Positions 33,574 through 42,025 of a stretch of DNA of 64,000 nucleotides are shown here, in pieces. Positions within the stretch are counted from its first letter, which is position 1, and every line of letters starts with the position of its first letter. The translations under genes and the position numbers were made by a program. This stretch comes from Streptomyces sp. NBC_01267 (GTDB lineage: Bacteria; Actinomycetota; Actinomycetes; Streptomycetales; Streptomycetaceae): positions 7,175,001-7,239,000 of the forward strand of contig NZ_CP108455.1 of NCBI RefSeq assembly GCF_036241575.1. Direction: 5' to 3'. The notes under the pieces were generated by a model. It searched no databases. It saw only the letters and a program-made list of their open reading frames with translations, and was not told the origin of the DNA.

Positions 33574-36306
33574 TCATCGGCGCGCATCCGGTGCGCCGAA
33601 GGTCAGTACGAGCTGCGGGGTGCCCTCGTTCGCGGCTGCCTCGTGGGACCACAGCCACAGGGGATCCGTACCCGTGCTGGTCAGCGCCAGACTGTACGGA
33701 CCGCCCAGCGCGGGGGAGAGCGCGGCCGTGTCGAGCGCGGCCGAGTAGAGAGCCGAACCCTCGGTGGCTCCGGTCAGGGTGCCGAGGGTACCGGCACCCA
33801 GCGCGGGCCGGTTGTTGTACGTGAGTCCCGTCTCGGTCCAGGCGCCGGTGACCGGGACGACGGACTGGCTGTCCGTGGAACCCGCGCCTGCCTGGGTCGA
33901 TGTCTTCACCGACAGCCTGGCGCTCTTCAGCACCGTACCGGCCGGGGCCGGGGGCAGCGCGAAGCGCAGGTAGGAGAGGTACGCCGAGGTGCCGCGGACG
34001 GCGAGCGAGCTGGACGTGCCGTAATTCGTGCTCGGGGCGCCCGCGTTGGCGTAGGTGTCGTCCGTCGCCGGGAGAGTGGCGACGGTGTCGGCCGGGGCGC
34101 TCGCCAGCTGGTGGTGGTGCGTCACCTGCTGCGCGGTGAGCGCCGACGGGTAGATGGCCGTCTCGTCGATCTGCCCGGCGAAGAAATTGCTCGTCGGCTG
34201 GTCCGGCCAGCCGCTGAGCTGGTCGCCGCCGACCCGCCAGTACCCGGCGTACTGCTGGTTGCCGGTCACGCCGGACGAGGCCTTGAGCGACCCGTCGACG
34301 TAGAGGGCGAGCCCGGACGGGCCCTGGGTGGCGACCACCTGGTGCCAGGCGCCGTTGTTGTAGCTGCCCGGGGTGGAGACGGTCTTCGCGCCGCCCGTGT
34401 ACACACCGAAGACGAGCTTGCCCGCGTTGGTCAGGTAGACGTTCTTGTCGTAATTGCTGCTGGTCTTCGTGGTGTTGTTGCCGAAACCGACGAGCTTGCC
34501 GCCCCGGTCGGTCGTCGTCCGGAACCACGTCTCTATGGAGAAGGCGCCCTCCACCGTGGTGGGGCGGTCGCTGTACACCAGCTGGTCGGTGCCGTCGAAG
34601 CCGATCGCCGTGCCCGGCCCGTTGACCGCGGCAGGCGTCTGCCGCAGGGACGGCGCGTCGAGCTGGACACCGCTGTTGTCCGAAGGGGACGAGTCGCCCG
34701 TGAACGGGCCGCTCGACTCGTCGTAGCGCCAGTACTGCGTGGCCCCGTCGTCCAGGACGGCGGCCGGGTAGGCCTCGGCCGACGTGGGCACCGTGACCGT
34801 CGCGGTGGGGGAGAGCCCACTGGCATTGCCCGCCGCGTCCGTCGCGGTGACCCGGTAGGAGTACGTCTGGCCGGGGCTGACCGTGGTGTCCGTGAACGAC
34901 ATCTGGGGCCGGGACCAGGGCAGCGAGTCGCCGTCCATGGTGTGCACCGGGGTGGAGGAGCCGTTGCGGTAGATCTTGTACGTCAGCCTGCTGTCGTCCG
35001 TGTCGGTGCTGGAGCGCCAGCGCACCTGGACCTCACCGGGTCTGATGCTGGAGGCACTGGCCTGCGGCACCCCGGGAACACCGGTGTCGGGGCTCGCCGC
35101 GAACCGGGTCAGTCCCTGCGCCGGAGCGGCGTTGACCGTGGTGAACTCGCCCCCGACCCACAGGTACTTGTTCGAGTCGGTCTCCGAAACGGCCAGTGCG
35201 CGCGGGCCGATGCCCTCGCCCAGACCGTCATTGGTGTTCGGGAACCAGCCGAGCTTGCCCACCGACGTGGTCGGCTGGGCCAGCAGATGATGGCGCGGAC
35301 CGTCGGGGAACTCGCCCACGCTGGAGCAGTCGTGGGCGTGCGACGCGCTGTAGAGGACGTTCTGGTACGACAGCACGGCCTGGGTGGCGCCCAGGCAGGT
35401 GTCACGCCAGCGCTGGCCGAAATCGCTGAGGTTCAGCGCGATGCGGCCGTCGAAGACGCCGCCGCCCGTTCCCTCGTTGCCGGTGTAGAAGCCGGTCGCG
35501 TCGGTGCCGATGCTCTTGACGACCGAGTTGGTCTCGATGAAGTCCGGATACGTCTTCACAGTGGCGCCGGTCGTCGCGTCGACCACGGCGAGGGCGTGCG
35601 AATCGGCCCCGTTCACGGTGAAGAAGTCACCGCCCAGGACGACGTCGTGTCCGTCGGGCGTGACCGCGAGGGCCCGGCCCGGCAGATCCGCGTCGGCCCG
35701 GAACGGCCGCAGCGCACCGGTCGTGCTGTCGACCGCCGCGAACCGCTTGCGGGTCTCGCCCGCGACGGTCCCGAAGTCGCCGCCCGCGTACACCGTGTCG
35801 CCCGTGACGGCCAGGGTGCGTACGGTCGCCGGGAAGCTCGGGCGGAAGTCCGGTTCCGGCGCGCAGGCGGCGATGTCGATCGCCGCGAGGCTGCTCGCCT
35901 GGACGCCGTTGACAGCGCCGAAGTAGCCGCCCGCGTAGAGGGTCTTCCCGTCGGGCGACACGGCGAGCGCGCGGACCGTCGCCGTGCCGCTGCTGATGGT
36001 GAACGACAGCTTGCAGGACGTGGGTTCGCCGGTCGCGGCGTTCATCGCCACGAAGTTGACGGCGTCCTGTGCCGTTCCGTCCACCCCGTCCGGCGGCCTG
36101 ACCTGTGAGAACGTACCGCCGACAAAGACGGTCCCGTGCGCCTCGGCGAGTGCCCAGACGATTCCGTTCGTCTGCCAGGTCGGCAGGTCGTCCGCGGTGA
36201 ACGCCACCGGAGGGGTCACCGCCATGGCCGGTGGTGCGGCGGTCACCCCCCAGCCGGCGGTGGCGGTGAGTACGAGGGCAGCCGACAGCCCCCAGGATCT
36301 ACGCAT
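33574..36306 (-). CDS. Large secreted multidomain protein (propeller, Fn3, LamG, DNRLRE)
   Basis: A 910-residue secreted protein. A signal peptide (residues 1-29, ending AMA) is followed by a beta-propeller-like region with repeated GGxF blades (VFVGGTFSQV, LYAGGYFGAVNG, VYAGGDFGTVAG, VLGGDFFTVNG, WVGGEFTTVN) to about residue 395. A fibronectin type III domain (about 400-500), a LamG/concanavalin-like domain (about 515-705) and a C-terminal DNRLRE/CBM96-like domain (DDTYANAGAPSTNYGTSSSL onward) come next. The last two bind or surround carbohydrates. It is probably a cell-surface or matrix protein tied to the exopolysaccharide. No catalytic motif was recognised. ATG 36306 begins the signal peptide directly. 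Confidence 0.82.
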   Translation of the reverse strand: MRRSWGLSAALVLTATAGWGVTAAPPAMAVTPPVAFTADDLPTWQTNGIVWALAEAHGTVFVGGTFSQVRPPDGVDGTAQDAVNFVAMNAATGEPTSCKLSFTISSGTATVRALAVSPDGKTLYAGGYFGAVNGVQASSLAAIDIAACAPEPDFRPSFPATVRTLAVTGDTVYAGGDFGTVAGETRKRFAAVDSTTGALRPFRADADLPGRALAVTPDGHDVVLGGDFFTVNGADSHALAVVDATTGATVKTYPDFIETNSVVKSIGTDATGFYTGNEGTGGGVFDGRIALNLSDFGQRWRDTCLGATQAVLSYQNVLYSASHAHDCSSVGEFPDGPRHHLLAQPTTSVGKLGWFPNTNDGLGEGIGPRALAVSETDSNKYLWVGGEFTTVNAAPAQGLTRFAASPDTGVPGVPQASASSIRPGEVQVRWRSSTDTDDSRLTYKIYRNGSSTPVHTMDGDSLPWSRPQMSFTDTTVSPGQTYSYRVTATDAAGNASGLSPTATVTVPTSAEAYPAAVLDDGATQYWRYDESSGPFTGDSSPSDNSGVQLDAPSLRQTPAAVNGPGTAIGFDGTDQLVYSDRPTTVEGAFSIETWFRTTTDRGGKLVGFGNNTTKTSSNYDKNVYLTNAGKLVFGVYTGGAKTVSTPGSYNNGAWHQVVATQGPSGLALYVDGSLKASSGVTGNQQYAGYWRVGGDQLSGWPDQPTSNFFAGQIDETAIYPSALTAQQVTHHHQLASAPADTVATLPATDDTYANAGAPSTNYGTSSSLAVRGTSAYLSYLRFALPPAPAGTVLKSARLSVKTSTQAGAGSTDSQSVVPVTGAWTETGLTYNNRPALGAGTLGTLTGATEGSALYSAALDTAALSPALGGPYSLALTSTGTDPLWLWSHEAAANEGTPQLVLTFGAPDARR

Positions 36307-36399
36307 GTTCCTACCCCTCAGGCACGGAAGCCCAGGTCTGTGGCCCGGTGCGGGCCGGTTCGCGGTGTGTTCGCGCGCCCCGCGGCCGGGGCGCGCCGG

Positions 36400-37413
36400 T
36401 CAGCGGTCGATACGTACGGTGGCGCCGGCCAGCTGGTCCTCGACCTGGCGCATATCGGCGTCCACCATGATCGCGGCGAGTTCCGCCACGAGCACGGCGG
36501 GTTTCCAGCCGAGCAGTTCCCGCGCCTTGCCCGGGTCTCCGATCAGCGAGTCGACCTCACTGGGACGCTCGTACTTCGGGTCGTACCTGACGTACGTGTT
36601 CCAGTCGAGGCCCGCGTGCGAGAAGGCCGTCTCGACGAACTCCCGTACGGTGGCGGCGATTCCGGTCGCCACCACGAAGTCGGACGGCTCGTCGGACTGG
36701 AGCATCCGCCACATGGCGTCCACGTACTCCGGGGCGTACCCCCAGTCGCGTACGGCGTCCAGATTGCCCATGTAGAGCCGGTCCTGGAGCCCGGCCTTGA
36801 TGCGCGCCACGGCCCGGGTCACCTTGCGCGTCACGAAGGTCTCGCCACGGCGCGGCGACTCGTGGTTGAAGAGGATGCCGTTGACGGCGTACATGCCGTA
36901 CGCCTCGCGGTAGTTGACGGTCGTCCAGTAGCCGAAGACCTTGGCCGCACCGTACGGGCTGCGCGGGTGGAACGGCGTCCGCTCGTTCTGCGGCGGCGGG
37001 GTCGCGCCGAACATCTCGGAGGAGGAGGCCTGGTAGTAGCGGGTCTCGATGCCGCTGGCACGGATGGCCTCCAGCAGCCGCAGGGCGCCCAGCCCGGTCA
37101 CGTCTCCGGTGTACAGCGGCGCGTCGAAGGAGACCCGGACATGGGACTGCGCGCCGAGGTTGTAGACCTCGTCCGGTCTGAGGTCGCGCAGCAGGTTCAC
37201 CAGGGCCACACCGTCGGACAGGTCCGCGTGATGGAGCACGAACGACCGGTTGGCCTGTTGCGGGTCCTGGTAGATGTGGTCGATGCGCTCGGTGTTGAAA
37301 CTGGAGGACCGTCGGACCAGGCCATGGACGGTGTACCCCTTGGAGAGCAGCAGCTCCGCCAGATAGGAACCGTCCTGACCGGTGACCCCGGTGATCAGTG
37401 CGGACTTGCTCAT
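36400..37413 (-). CDS. gmd: GDP-mannose 4,6-dehydratase
   Basis: A 337-residue extended SDR that converts GDP-D-mannose to GDP-4-keto-6-deoxy-D-mannose. The coenzyme motif is [12 protein letters not shown] (from residue 9). The family-specific [16 protein letters not shown], the catalytic region SSSEMFG and the YxxxK in [12 protein letters not shown] are all present, as are [16 protein letters not shown] and [15 protein letters not shown]. Length and identity are typical. It faces the fcl gene across a short divergent promoter region; the two together make GDP-L-fucose (or GDP-rhamnose-type sugars) for the exopolysaccharide. GGAAGGGG lies ahead of ATG 37413. Confidence 0.97.
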   Translation of the reverse strand: MSKSALITGVTGQDGSYLAELLLSKGYTVHGLVRRSSSFNTERIDHIYQDPQQANRSFVLHHADLSDGVALVNLLRDLRPDEVYNLGAQSHVRVSFDAPLYTGDVTGLGALRLLEAIRASGIETRYYQASSSEMFGATPPPQNERTPFHPRSPYGAAKVFGYWTTVNYREAYGMYAVNGILFNHESPRRGETFVTRKVTRAVARIKAGLQDRLYMGNLDAVRDWGYAPEYVDAMWRMLQSDEPSDFVVATGIAATVREFVETAFSHAGLDWNTYVRYDPKYERPSEVDSLIGDPGKARELLGWKPAVLVAELAAIMVDADMRQVEDQLAGATVRIDR

Positions 37414-37464
37414 AGGAGATGCCCCTTCCCGGCGGACCGGCCCATGACCGGACCAACCCCCTTG

Positions 37465-37493
37465 TTTATGTGCTGAATTGAGAGAGAAGTCAG
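37465..37493 (-). promoter_or_regulatory. Predicted gmd promoter
   Basis: On the minus strand CTGACT (37493-37488) and CATAAA (37470-37465) are 17 bp apart, a reasonable housekeeping promoter 50 bp upstream of the gmd start. The stretch 37461-37500 is AT-rich for this genome. Confidence 0.45.
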
Positions 37494-37538
37494 AATGTCT
37501 GTGCCGCTGATGTGCTTCGTCCTGGCATGATCCGGCTC

Positions 37539-38477
37539 ATGACTGATTCGCTGCTCCTGCCAGAAGGTGCCCGCATATTCGTCGCCGGGCACCGCGGCCT
37601 CGTCGGGTCCGCCGTGGCCCGCCGGCTCACCGCGGACGGCTACGAGGTCCTCACCCGCGGCCGTACCGAATTGGATCTGCGCGATGCCGCGCGCACCGCG
37701 GACCACCTGAGGAACATCCGGCCCGACGCGGTCGTGCTCGCCGCCGCCAAGGTCGGCGGCATCATGGCGAACAGCACCTACCCGGTCCAGTTCATCGAGG
37801 AGAACCTGCAGATCCAGCTGAGCGTGATCGCCGGTGCGCACGCCGCGGGCGTGGGCCGGCTGCTCTTCCTCGGCTCCTCCTGCATCTACCCGAAACTGGC
37901 ACCGCAGCCGATCACCGAGGACGCCCTGCTGACCGGCCCGCTGGAGCCCACCAACCAGGCCTACGCCCTCGCGAAGATCGCCGGGATCGTGCAGATCCGG
38001 TCCTACCGGCAGCAGTACGGGGCCTCGTACATCTCCGCCATGCCGACGAACCTCTACGGCCCCGGTGACAACTTCGACCTGGAGACCTCGCACGTCCTGC
38101 CCGCGATGATCCGCCGCTTCCACGAGGCCCGCGCGGAGGGCCGGGAAGAAGTGGTGCTCTGGGGCTCCGGCAACCCGCGCCGGGAGTTCCTCCACGTCGA
38201 CGACCTCGCCGCCGCCTGTGCGCTGCTGCTGCGCTCGTACGACGGTGACGAGCCGGTGAACGTCGGCTGCGGATCTGACCTGACCATCCGTCAACTCGCC
38301 GAGACCGTGGCGGAGGTGACCGGATTCGAGGGGCGGATCGGCTGGGACACGTCCAGGCCCGACGGCACCCCGCGCAAGCTGCTCGACATCGCACGGCTCA
38401 GTTCGCTCGGCTGGCGGCCGGGCATCGCGCTGCGGGACGGCATCGCTGCCACGTACGCGGCGTGGCAGCGCGGCTGA
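37539..38477 (+). CDS. fcl: GDP-L-fucose synthase
   Basis: A 312-residue epimerase/reductase that turns GDP-4-keto-6-deoxymannose into GDP-L-fucose. The dinucleotide motif is GHRGLVGSAVARRL. The family marks AAKVGGIMAN, LFLGSSCIYPK, the YxxxK in NQAYALAKIAG and MPTNLYGPGDNFD are all present, and REFLHVDDLA follows. The catalytic Ser, Tyr and Lys are intact. Three in-frame starts exist (GTG 37512, ATG 37527, ATG 37539); 37539 gives the usual length, and CATGAT seven bases upstream would make it leaderless. It diverges from gmd, its pathway partner. The stop codon lies within the first unit of a 15-bp tandem repeat. Confidence 0.95.
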   Translation: MTDSLLLPEGARIFVAGHRGLVGSAVARRLTADGYEVLTRGRTELDLRDAARTADHLRNIRPDAVVLAAAKVGGIMANSTYPVQFIEENLQIQLSVIAGAHAAGVGRLLFLGSSCIYPKLAPQPITEDALLTGPLEPTNQAYALAKIAGIVQIRSYRQQYGASYISAMPTNLYGPGDNFDLETSHVLPAMIRRFHEARAEGREEVVLWGSGNPRREFLHVDDLAAACALLLRSYDGDEPVNVGCGSDLTIRQLAETVAEVTGFEGRIGWDTSRPDGTPRKLLDIARLSSLGWRPGIALRDGIAATYAAWQRG

Positions 38478-38580
38478 CTCCGTTCGAGCCGACTCCGTTC
38501 GAGTCGACGTCGTACGGGTTGAATTCGTGCGAGTCGAATTCGTACGAGGTGAATCCGTCCGGGTTGACTTCGCGCGACGG
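38476..38580. repeat. Seven-copy 15-bp minisatellite
   Basis: Seven head-to-tail 15-bp units occupy 38476-38580, between the convergent fcl and sugar transferase genes. The consensus is about GA(C/A)TTCGT-N-CGAGTC. The first two units differ at one base, and the later ones diverge more. The array starts inside the fcl stop codon and fills almost the whole gap. Confidence 0.85.
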
Positions 38581-38616
38581 GGGCGGGGTCCCTCCGGCCT
38601 CATCCGCGGGTGCCGG

Positions 38617-40101
38617 TCAGTACGCACCGCGACCGTCGACGACGGCGCGGAGCGTACGGGCCATGACGTCGACATCGCTGGTGAACGACCAGTTGTCGAC
38701 GTACTGGAGATCGAGCTGGACGGCTTCGTCCCAGGAGAGGTCCGAGCGCCCGCTGATCTGCCACAGCCCGGTCATGCCGGGCCGCACGGCCAGCCGCCTG
38801 GCCTCCGTCTCGGTGTAGAGCGCGGCCTCCTCGGGCAGCGGCGGGCGCGGGCCGACCAGGGACATGTCACCCAACGCCACGTTGACCAGCTGCGGGAGTT
38901 CGTCGAGCGACGCCCGGCGCAGCAGCCGGCCGGCCCGGGTCACCCGCGGATCCCGGCGGATCTTGAACAGCGGGCCGTCGACCTCGTTGGAGGCGGTGAG
39001 CTCCGCCTTGCGGGTCTCCGCTCCCAGGTGCATGGTGCGGAACTTCCACATCACGAACGGTGAACCGGCCTGCCCGATCCGCTCCTGCCGGTAGAAGACC
39101 GGCCCGGCCGAGCTCAGCCGGACCGCGAGCGCGATCACCAGGAACAGCGGAGAGAGCGCGATGAGCCCCAGCGCGGCGCCCACCCGGTCCGTGACTGATT
39201 TCAGCACGGGCTGAACCCCGCGGCGGACCGGCGGCACGACGCGCAGCAGGGCCATTCCGGCTGCCGAGGTGGGCTCCAGACGCTTCACGGAAATCTCCAC
39301 CAGGCCCGGAGCCAGGGCCAGTTCGACCCCCGCGTCGTGCAACGCCCAGGACAGTCGGCGTAATCGGTCGCCGGTCATGCTCGCCCCCGGCGCGACCAGG
39401 ACGACATCGGCCGCCAGTTCCAGGGCGGCGCCCAGCAGGGGGGCGGTGTCGTCCCGGGGGACGGCGGGTGCGCGGGACGCCAGCCGGCCCGCCGGCCGGG
39501 AGCCGCTGTTGATCGCCCCCTCGCCGACCGCCACGATGCCGACCACGACGTACGGATGGTCGGTCCGCCCGGCGAGATGGTCGGCCACGTCGTCGGCGGC
39601 GGCCGGTTCGCCGACCACCAGGACCCGGGTCACGACCTGCGCCTTGCGCCGGGCCGCCGCGAGGTGGCGGTAGGTCGCCTTGTGGCACACGAGAGTGAAC
39701 AGCAGAGCCGGAAGGAGCGCCGCCAGACACAGCAGCGGCCCGTGGTGCAGCTCCGGAGCGCCCGACGCGACGGACAGCACGCCCAGCACGCCGAGCAGGA
39801 TCAGCCAGTCGTGCAGCACGGGCAGGGCGCCCCGCGACTCGCCCAGGACCCGCTTGCCGTAGCGGTGCCGGAAGGTCTGGACCCCCAGCCAGGCGACGGC
39901 CACGGCGGCGGCCGGCCCGAACGCGTACGGCTGATCCTGGGAACGGAAGAACAGTGCCACCGGCAGCGCGGCGCCGATCAGGTCGGCGAACAGCGCGGTC
40001 GGCAGGTACCACCGTGCTTTCAGGCGCATCCCGTGCGGGACTGCGCCTGATGAAGTGCTGATGTCGGACGCACGTGATTCAGGCGTTCGGACATGCCACA
40101 T
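38617..40101 (-). CDS. Polyprenyl-phosphate sugar phosphotransferase (WcaJ-like)
   Basis: A 494-residue initiating transferase that puts the first sugar phosphate on undecaprenyl phosphate. Four N-terminal membrane helices lie in residues 20-130, then a CoA-binding-like region (VTRVLVVGEPAAADDVADHL). A fifth hydrophobic segment follows (AALGLIALSPLFLVIALAV), then the catalytic bacterial sugar transferase domain: VFYRQERIGQAGSPFVMWKF, RRASLDELPQLVNVALGDMS, LVGPRPPLPEE and RPGMTGLWQISGRS. ATG 40101 is used. Leucine 247 is encoded by a TTA codon (39363-39361), so translation should depend on the bldA tRNA. It starts the repeat unit of the neighbouring exopolysaccharide pathway. Confidence 0.92.
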   Translation of the reverse strand: MWHVRTPESRASDISTSSGAVPHGMRLKARWYLPTALFADLIGAALPVALFFRSQDQPYAFGPAAAVAVAWLGVQTFRHRYGKRVLGESRGALPVLHDWLILLGVLGVLSVASGAPELHHGPLLCLAALLPALLFTLVCHKATYRHLAAARRKAQVVTRVLVVGEPAAADDVADHLAGRTDHPYVVVGIVAVGEGAINSGSRPAGRLASRAPAVPRDDTAPLLGAALELAADVVLVAPGASMTGDRLRRLSWALHDAGVELALAPGLVEISVKRLEPTSAAGMALLRVVPPVRRGVQPVLKSVTDRVGAALGLIALSPLFLVIALAVRLSSAGPVFYRQERIGQAGSPFVMWKFRTMHLGAETRKAELTASNEVDGPLFKIRRDPRVTRAGRLLRRASLDELPQLVNVALGDMSLVGPRPPLPEEAALYTETEARRLAVRPGMTGLWQISGRSDLSWDEAVQLDLQYVDNWSFTSDVDVMARTLRAVVDGRGAY

Positions 40102-40209
40102 GTACCCCCCAGGCACGTGTTGACTGACTTCGTTCCCCACGTCGATTCCCCGATCGACGAACAGGCGTCGCAACAGGGACAGTACGACAAACTCCGGGCC
40201 GCACAATGC

Positions 40210-40223
40210 CGTTTACGTAAACG
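40210..40223. promoter_or_regulatory. Palindromic operator candidate CGTTTACGTAAACG
   Basis: A perfect 14-bp palindrome with a central CG, in the 267-bp gap between the divergent sugar transferase and GH71 genes. This form fits LacI/GalR-family operators. It is AT-rich, which is rare here. The regulator is not in the immediate neighbourhood. Confidence 0.5.
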
Positions 40224-40368
40224 TTGCGACCGATTGGCCCCCCGGGTATCTGTGGAGACCATGTGGAAGACGTGTCGATCTTGTGGCCTCCAGTTCTATG
40301 ATTGGCCACTCTTCCGGACCGGGCGAACGGCCGTACCGTAGAGCGGGCGGCTCTTGGAAGGAACGACC

Positions 40369-41949
40369 ATGGCGCAAGCGCCGGTACGACCATTGACGCA
40401 CCGCCGCCCCTGGGCCGGCGGGCGGCGGCTCCTGTTACCGGGCATCGGGCTGGGCCTGCTGCTCATCGGCCTGTTGGCGGGCAGCGGCATGGCCTGGACC
40501 CCGTTCACCGAGGGCGGCAGACCTTTGTCGGCAGGGGCGGGCGCCACGACTCCGTCCGGCGCTCGGGGGTCGACGCGGGCCGGGGCCGCCACGGCCCTCC
40601 CGTTCGACCTGCCGTCGGCCGGTACTCTGCGCCGGAGCCAACACCTGGTGTTCGCGCACTACTTCACGCCCTACCCGCTCTCGCTGGACAACCAGCCGGC
40701 CGGGAAGGACTACTACAGCCGCAACTACCTGACGGCGCAGGGGGAGGGCGGCAAGCACGCCGCGTACGGGGGACTGCTGCGCGACCGTCCGCTGCCCGTG
40801 CCGCAGCAGAGCGGCGACTGGCAGCTCGCCAACCTCGAACGGGAGGTCCGCACGGCCAGGAACGCGGGAATCGACGGTTTCAGCGTCGACATCCTCGCGC
40901 TGTCCGGGCCCAACTGGGACCGCGTCAACCTCCTGCTGAAGGCGGCTGCTTCCGCCGACCCCGGATTCCGGATCGTGCTGATGCCGGACATGACGTCCCT
41001 GCACACCGACCCCAGGACCCTGGCGGACGCCCTCGCCGGGCTCGCCGCGTCCCCGGCCGCGTACCGGCTGGGCGACGGCCGTCTCGTGGTCTCGCCCTTC
41101 AAGGCCGAGGCCCACAGCCCCGGTTGGTGGTCGCAGCTGACCACTCGGCTCGACCGGCGGTGCGGCATCAGGACGGCGCTCGTCCCGCTGTTCCTGAACT
41201 TCACGGCGAACGCCCAGCGCTTCGCGCCGATCAGCTACGGCTTCTCCGAGTGGGGCAACCGCAGTTACACGGCCCAGGCCGGGGCGACGGCGGACACCGC
41301 GCTGGCCCACCGTCTGGGGAAGAAGTGGATGCAGCCGGTCTCGGTACAGGACGCCAGGCCCAACCAGGGGGTGTACGACGAGGCGGGCAACACCGCGACG
41401 CTGCGGGCCAGTTGGGGTCACGCGATCGACGACGGGGCGGACTGGGTCCAGCTCACCACCTGGAACGACTACTCGGAGAGCAGTCAGTTCGCGCCGTCGC
41501 TGCACAACGGCTACGCCTACCTCGACCTCTCCTCGTACTACCTCACCCGATTCAAGACGGGCGGCTGGCCCCGGATCGTCCGCGACACCGTGTATCTGAC
41601 GTCGCGTGTCCAGTTCGCCGCCGCGACGCCCACTTCCGGCCGCCAGCGGCTGCTGATGAGCCCGCGCGAAGGCTCGGCGGCGCCACGCGACAGGGTGGAG
41701 GTGCTCACCTTCCTGACCGCGCCCGCGACGCTGGACACGGTGGTCGGGACCAGCAGGGACCGTCGCCGGGTGCCCGCCGGGGTCCGGCCCACGTTGCTGC
41801 CGCTGCACCCGGGCCGGAGCTCCGCGACCGTGCGCCGCGGTGGCCACCCGGTGGCCGCGGTGGCCGCTCGCCATCCGGTGGAGCGGCGGTTCGCGGTCCA
41901 GGACCTCCAGTACTACGCGGCGACGAGCGGACGCCCGGCCGCACCGTGA
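40369..41949 (+). CDS. Secreted GH71-type alpha-1,3-glucanase-like glycoside hydrolase
   Basis: A 526-residue exported enzyme. An uncleaved or cleavable signal helix lies at about residues 21-43. The catalytic domain matches glycoside hydrolase family 71 (endo-alpha-1,3-glucanase, mutanase): FAHYFTPYPLSLDN at the start, NAGIDGFSVDIL, FRIVLMPDMTSL, KKWMQPVSVQDARPN and WVQLTTWNDYSES, with acidic residues in the last two suited to catalysis. A C-terminal beta domain follows. Leu23 is a TTA codon (40435-40437), implying bldA dependence. GGAAGGA precedes ATG 40369. It diverges from the initiating transferase and may trim the polymer or attack fungal alpha-glucan. A strong terminator follows directly. 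Confidence 0.83.
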   Translation: MAQAPVRPLTHRRPWAGGRRLLLPGIGLGLLLIGLLAGSGMAWTPFTEGGRPLSAGAGATTPSGARGSTRAGAATALPFDLPSAGTLRRSQHLVFAHYFTPYPLSLDNQPAGKDYYSRNYLTAQGEGGKHAAYGGLLRDRPLPVPQQSGDWQLANLEREVRTARNAGIDGFSVDILALSGPNWDRVNLLLKAAASADPGFRIVLMPDMTSLHTDPRTLADALAGLAASPAAYRLGDGRLVVSPFKAEAHSPGWWSQLTTRLDRRCGIRTALVPLFLNFTANAQRFAPISYGFSEWGNRSYTAQAGATADTALAHRLGKKWMQPVSVQDARPNQGVYDEAGNTATLRASWGHAIDDGADWVQLTTWNDYSESSQFAPSLHNGYAYLDLSSYYLTRFKTGGWPRIVRDTVYLTSRVQFAAATPTSGRQRLLMSPREGSAAPRDRVEVLTFLTAPATLDTVVGTSRDRRRVPAGVRPTLLPLHPGRSSATVRRGGHPVAAVAARHPVERRFAVQDLQYYAATSGRPAAP

Positions 41950-41996
41950 CCGGCGGCCCGCTCCCCGGTGGCGTTCTCCGGGGAGCGGGCCGCCGG
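41950..41996. terminator. Strong hairpin terminator
   Basis: A perfect 19-bp stem: 41950-41968 pairs with 41978-41996 across a nine-base loop, beginning at the base after the GH71 stop codon. It lies between convergent genes and can serve the beta-helix gene as well. Confidence 0.88.
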
Positions 41997-42025
41997 CCGC
42001 GCGGTTCCTCAGGGGCGGTCGCGGG

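Noticed and set aside
33058..36108. A 1016-codon open frame on the plus strand
   Set aside because: Shadow of the lipoprotein and propeller/LamG genes; Arg/Gly/Val-rich translation and no domain.
38476..38580. Coding pentapeptide-repeat tail of a gene
   Set aside because: The repeats give five-residue periodic peptides in several frames, but none joins fcl or the sugar transferase in frame.
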